This document shows, piece by piece, positions 56,501-62,500 of a stretch of 64,000 nucleotides of DNA; within the stretch, counting starts at the first letter, position 1, and each line of letters begins with the position of its first letter. Source of the stretch: Euborellia annulipes. Its lineage: Eukaryota > Arthropoda > Insecta > Dermaptera > Anisolabididae. The DNA is taken from NCBI GenBank assembly GCA_023213315.1, contig JAKCPI010001999.1:62001-126000 (forward strand), given 5' to 3'. Below the pieces are notes generated by a model. The model was not told the DNA's origin, did not search any database, and worked only from the letters and a program-made list of their open reading frames with translations. The position numbers and the translations under genes are program-made.

Positions 56501-59500
56501 CCCCCCCCCCCCCGAGAAACTCCTCTGGATCCGCCACTGTAAAGAATGTATTTACGTTTTTCTAAATCAAATGAAAAATTTGAATGCATAAATTCATTAT
56601 TATAATTTAGTCGTGACCTATCATGGATTAAGATAATAATTTAATTATCAAAAATAATAAATGAATGACTTTTGACTTGAGTATTTTTTTCACATAATAT
56701 AGATATGGCAACATCGCATTTAACAGCTGTTTAGCTGTTTGAATTTTGCTGTTGTATTTTATTTATAATATTGCAATGAGTAATGCAAATCAGTTTAGAC
56801 ACAACGGGCGGGCGATTTGCGAGAAAAAATATCGTGTGAAACGCGTTTTATTTTATGCGACGTTGCCACACTGGTCTGAGTCACATGACTTACTTATTAC
56901 TTTCTTTTTAAATATGGTGGACTGACATTTTCGTGAATTTTTTTTTTTTGTCTTTTTTGTTAAAATATTTCTAAAAGCTTTGGTCAGAAAATTTTGATTT
57001 TATTTTTAACGTACCAGAAGTTAATTCATAAAAATAAAAGTTTTTTGTTTTTTTATCTTTATTCTTAAAGGGCTCAAAAATCCCTGAATTTTCCCATAGT
57101 GAATAATAAAATTAACTTTAAATATAACAATAAAGGGAAAGTCCCCAAGGCGGGTGGCGTGTAAAGTAGCTCTCTGATTCGTTAATGCACATTTTGTAAA
57201 ATTTCCTTTTACTATACATGTATTAGCCCGGAGATAATTTATTAATAACACCTAAGAGAAAAATTTTAAACCTGTGGACCAAGAGCATCGTTGTCATCGT
57301 CTTCGGCCGTGATTCGTTTGATTTCCGTTTCCGTTGATCCAGAAGTACAAACAGCATCAGCTTCACTATCCGATGAAGTGCCACCCGTTGGCCTCTTTTG
57401 AAGTCGACGTCTTGTCAAAAACCCGCGAGCTCCAGCCTAAATAACAAACACAAACAAACATTTATGTGTTTATTGAAGATAAATTAACATCTATCTATCT
57501 ACATACTTGAATTCGTGTAGCTGCTGAAGTTTCCAGTGAAGAATCGCTATCGTTTATATCACTGGGCAGATGCACTTCTAAGAGACTAGGCGGAGGTGGG
57601 AGATCATGCTCTTCGGGCTCCTCTTCCAACGGAGGAGGAGGAGGTAGAGATAAATCTTCTTCAAGCAAGTCTTCTGCCGGTGGCGGGGGCAATTCACTCA
57701 TATCCTTCAAAAATACAGAAAAAACATCAACTTACTCGTTGTAAATGTATTTGACAACGTTTTGATCTATATTGTACCCGGATCGAAAAATAATTGCAGT
57801 TTTACTCGTCATAACTACTAGTCGAGTAGTTCTTTTCTTCTCACGATTGATATTCAACGTTTCCATTCCTTCTCATTTAGTCCTAACCAGGGATCCCTTA
57901 AAAAGGATTAGCGATCCAATTTGATTTAGAAAAAGGATCGTTGTTCCGATCCACAAATCGAGATCCGTGATCCGAAAATCCGATCCAGTTTCTAATAAAA
58001 TTGCCAAATTAAAATCTAGTTCCAGGCCGAATTTCCACTTTTTTAGGCGTTTGGATGAAAAGGATATAAGCTTATTTATTAAAAAGTAAGACGTTTTAAA
58101 GGATCGCAAAATCCATGTTTGCTTCAAGGATACAATCCTAGATGAGAGCAAAAATGATTTGGATCTCAATTCAAATCCAAGTTCCTTCCAAAAAAAATTT
58201 CCAAATCCAATCCAAATTTCGATTCAGATCCGAAATTCCTGGATCGGATCTTCGTATTTAAATCCAAAAGAATCGCGATCCTGCCCATCCCTGGTATTAA
58301 CACCAAATTTGTAGGATTTCACACCTCATGTTGGGGCGCATGTATGTCATTATAAGGCGACAAAACCAGAAAATTCGGAAGTATTACGAGGAGATTGGTT
58401 GATCTAAGCGATAAACTTCCTCCCCCCTCCTCACATCATACAAAAACTTTAACACTATGTTCCTCCTATTATTTATTTCGAATTTTGGGTGTGGGAAAGG
58501 GTTTAGACTCCCATATCCCTGGAAGAAGGAGACAGTAGCGATAATTTAAAGAGAATCGGAAGAAGCGAAATCAGGAAAGATTTTCACACTTTTTTAATTA
58601 GTAAAATTTGATGCTTAACATTCACATAAAGCAACTCATTAGATATGCTTTAAACTTCCTCATTTTCAACTACTGATTGATTCCTAAAATGGGACTAACA
58701 GAAACTTTTCAATTTTTGAAATATACCTGGTAACGAGAAATTATTGTACCCTTATCAAATAGTGTCTAATTTAGCAAATATTACACAATAAAAATGATTT
58801 ACCTGTTCAACAGTTTGATTATTAGAGGCCTCTGATTCCATTTGTCTTCTCGCCTGGAATCCCCTAAAAGTCGCTTGTATTGTTGTTGCTGCCTCGGCCA
58901 TTTTTTTATCTAGATCTATATCCTGATGTGGTTGTTGTTGTTGTTCACTACTATCAGATGTGATCAGTTTAGCTAATTCTGAACATTCGGTACTTAAAGA
59001 GGAAATCGATTCAGGCGGTTCACATTCTTGAGGTTGTTGTAAAATTGCAAGCTCTGACTCTTGCGACTCTTTATTTACATCTTTGGTTTATTATTATTAT
59101 TACTTGTATCTTCTAACATTTTCTCTTCTAATTTTAAATTATATTCGTTTTCTTTATTCTCTTTTGTTTCTTTTTTTTCAACTAATGTGTTTGCTTGAGC
59201 ACCAACTGAGGAAGGCCTAGAGGATGTCTTTTCTACAGGCCCAGGGGTTTCTTCTTCAGACTTTGGTTTATTTTCATTTTGAGGAACATTTTTGGTTTTA
59301 TCTTCACTTTCTTCATTGACATTGGAAGACTCGGTATTTTTTAATGATGTGCTGCTGCTTTCTGAATGACTTTTTTCGTTAATTTCTTCTTTGCCAGTTT
59401 CATTGGCAGGCGTAGATAAAGATGAAGCTGAAGCTAACGCTGATGTAGAGGCACTTGAAATATTGATCAATGAGGCACCTTCTTTCTTTTCTACTTCTGA

Positions 59501-62500
59501 ATTCATTTGATTTTCAATATTTTCGGTATTGAATTCAAGGCTGTTAAGTGATTCTGGAGTTTTAACCAATTCTAAACTTTCCGGACTAGAAGTTTCTTTT
59601 TTATTTGAAGAAATTTCATTTTCATTTTTCAAATCTAATGATTTCTCCGCTTGAGAGGTATTTAATGATTTATTGTTGGATTCTAAATCTTTGATATCTT
59701 CTAAAGATCTTGCAGATTCAGGGGATTTAGTAATATCTGGGCTTCTTGACGATTCTGGTGATGCTTGGGATTCTGAATTTTCGACTAGATCTGTACTTTT
59801 AAAACTAGATTTATTTGGTTCTGATTCTGTTGTCTTAGTTTCTTCTAGATTTTTTTCAGAAGGCAATGACTTGAATGACTCAACATTTTGCAAATGATCT
59901 AATATTTTATTTTTCTCAGAGTTAATAGATTCTGAAATATTTACAGTCTCTGTTGGTCCTGAATTTTTTTCTAATGAAGATGAAGATTCGGAACTCTCAG
60001 TGGATATTTTAGAGCTTTTATCCTCAGTTACTTTGTCATTTTCTAATTCATTTCTCGCTTCAGGTTCAGGAGATTTTTTGATCCCCGAGTCTTTTGCTGA
60101 TTCAGAAGTGACTGTTTCTGGAGACTTAGGTAATTGCGAGCCTTTATTGAGATCAGGTGATATTGTTTCAGCATTTTTAGCCAGTTCGGGAGACTTTTTG
60201 GATTCACTTGACTCCGTTTCTTTTGTACTTTTGAGATATTCAGGCGTTACAGGTTTGGCAATCTCAGCGTGAGTAGACGTTGCATCCTCTTCTGGACTTT
60301 TACTTTGTTCGGATGATTTTGCAGATTGCAATGATTCAGAAAATTTTGACTCTTCAAAACTGTTATCATTTATAGGGATTTTATGTGGTACCACAGTATT
60401 TGCGTTTTCTTCACTAATTTTAATCGTTTCAGGGGATTTTGCAGATTCAAAAGAATTAACTGGTTCTGGTGATTTTTTAATCTCTTCATCATTAGAACTT
60501 TTATTTAGTTCCTGTGAGGCTTTTGAGCTTTTAACCGATTCTGGGGATTTTGCGATCTCAGGACTTTTAACTGGTCCCGGTGATATTAAGGCTTCTGGAA
60601 TTATTACAGCTTCTGATGTTTTTGAGTCATCTGGACTTTTAGATAATTCTGGAGTTTTGTTTATAAGCTCAGGACTTTTAACAGCTTCTGGAGATTTTGC
60701 ACCTTCAGGATTTTTAACTGAATCTGTTGATTTTGAGGGTTCAGGACTTTTAATTGGTTCCGGTGATTTTGAGGCCTCGGGGATTTTAACAGGTTCTGGA
60801 GATTTTATGGGTTCTGGATGTTTAGCAGATTCTAGAGGCTTTGCAGGACTTTTAACTGGTTCTAGTGATATTGAATCATCTGAGTTTTCAACAGCTTCTA
60901 GAGATTTTGCAGCCTCTGGACTTTTTACAGGTGACTTTGAGGCTTCTGGAGATTTTGCGGCCTCTGGACTTTTAACTAATTCTGGAGATTTTGCAACCTG
61001 TGGGCTTTTAGGTAATTCTGGAGTCTTTTTGACATCAGGGCTTGTAACAGGTTCTGGAGATTTTGAAGCCGCAGGGGTTGGAGATTGTGTATTTTCAGGA
61101 CTTTTAACTGGTACCGGTGATTTTAAAGCTACTGGACTTTTTATAGCTTCTGGAGAATTCACAGCTTCTGGACTTTTAGCTAATTCTGGAGATTTGTTTG
61201 TGTCATCAGGGCCTTTAACAGATTCTGGAGATTTTGTAGTCTCAGGGCTTTTATCTAATTTAGGAGATATTAAAGTTTCTGGGATTTTGGCTAAATCTGG
61301 AGTTTTATTTGTGACTTCAGGACTTTTTAAAGATTCTGGAGATTTTGTTGCTGTAGGGCTTGGAGATTTAATATCAAGGCTTTTACTTGATTCTGGTGAT
61401 TTTACGGCTTCATGGCTTTTAACTATTTCGGGAGTCTTGCTTATGGCCTCAGGACTATTAACAGACTCTGGAGATTTTGCAGCCGTAGAGCTTTTAACTG
61501 ATTCCGGTGATTTTGCGGCTTCGGGGCTTTTATCTAATCCTGGGGTCTTGCTTATTACCTCAGGACTTTTAACAGGTTCTGGAGATTTTGCAATCTCTGA
61601 ACTTTTAACTGATTTCAGAAGCTTCTGGACTTTTAACTAATTCTGGAGTCTTGTTTATGGACTCATGACTTTTAATAGATTCTGGAGATTTTGCAGTCAC
61701 AGGGCTTGGTGTTTTCGAGGCTTCTGAACTTTTACTTAATTCTGGAGTCTTGTTTATCTCCACAGGACTTTTAATAGGTTCTGGAGACTTTGCAGCCGCA
61801 GGACTTGGAGATTTTGCCGCAAGGATTTTAACTGATTCCAATGATTTTACGTCTTCGGGACTTTTAGCTAATTCTGGAGACTTGTTTATAATCTCAGGAC
61901 TTTTGATAGGTTCTGGAGATTTCACAATCTCTGGGCTTTCAACTGATTCAGATGTTTTAGATGTATCTGGACTTTTAGCTAATTCTGGAGTCTTGTTTAT
62001 AACATCAGGACTTTTAATAAGTTCTGGAGATTTTGCGGACTCAGAGCTTTTAACTGATTCTGGTGTTTTTGAGACCTCTGGACTTTTAACTGCTTCTGGA
62101 GTCTTGTGTATGGCTTCAGGACTTTTAACAGGTTCTGGAGATTTTGCAATCTCAGAGCTTTTAACTGATTCTGGTGTTTTCGATGACCTCTGGACTTTTA
62201 GACTGATTCTGGAGTCTTGTTTATGACCTCAGGACTTTTAACAGATTCTGGAGATTTTGCAGCCACAGAGCTTGTAACTGATTCAGGTGTTTTCGAGGCT
62301 TCTGGGCTTTTAATTAATTCTGGAGTCTTGTTTATGGCCTCAGGACTTTTAACAGGTTCTGGAGATTTTGTAGCCACAGAGCTTGTAACTGATTCAGGTG
62401 TTTTCGAGGCATCTGGGCTTTTAATTAATTCTGGAGTCTTGTTTATGACCTCAGGACTTTTATCAGGTTCTGGAGATTTTGTGGCCACAGAGCTTGTAAC

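Noticed and set aside
59077..59100. 23-nt GT-AG micro-intron restoring the frame before IQ motif 1
   Set aside because: Too short for spliceosomal removal; an indel in the (AAT)n run is simpler.
60657..61640. 327-codon plus-strand ORF of GLLTGSGDF repeats
   Set aside because: Mirror of the KSPE repeat; lacks splice context, while the minus strand has IQ exons and consistent phases.
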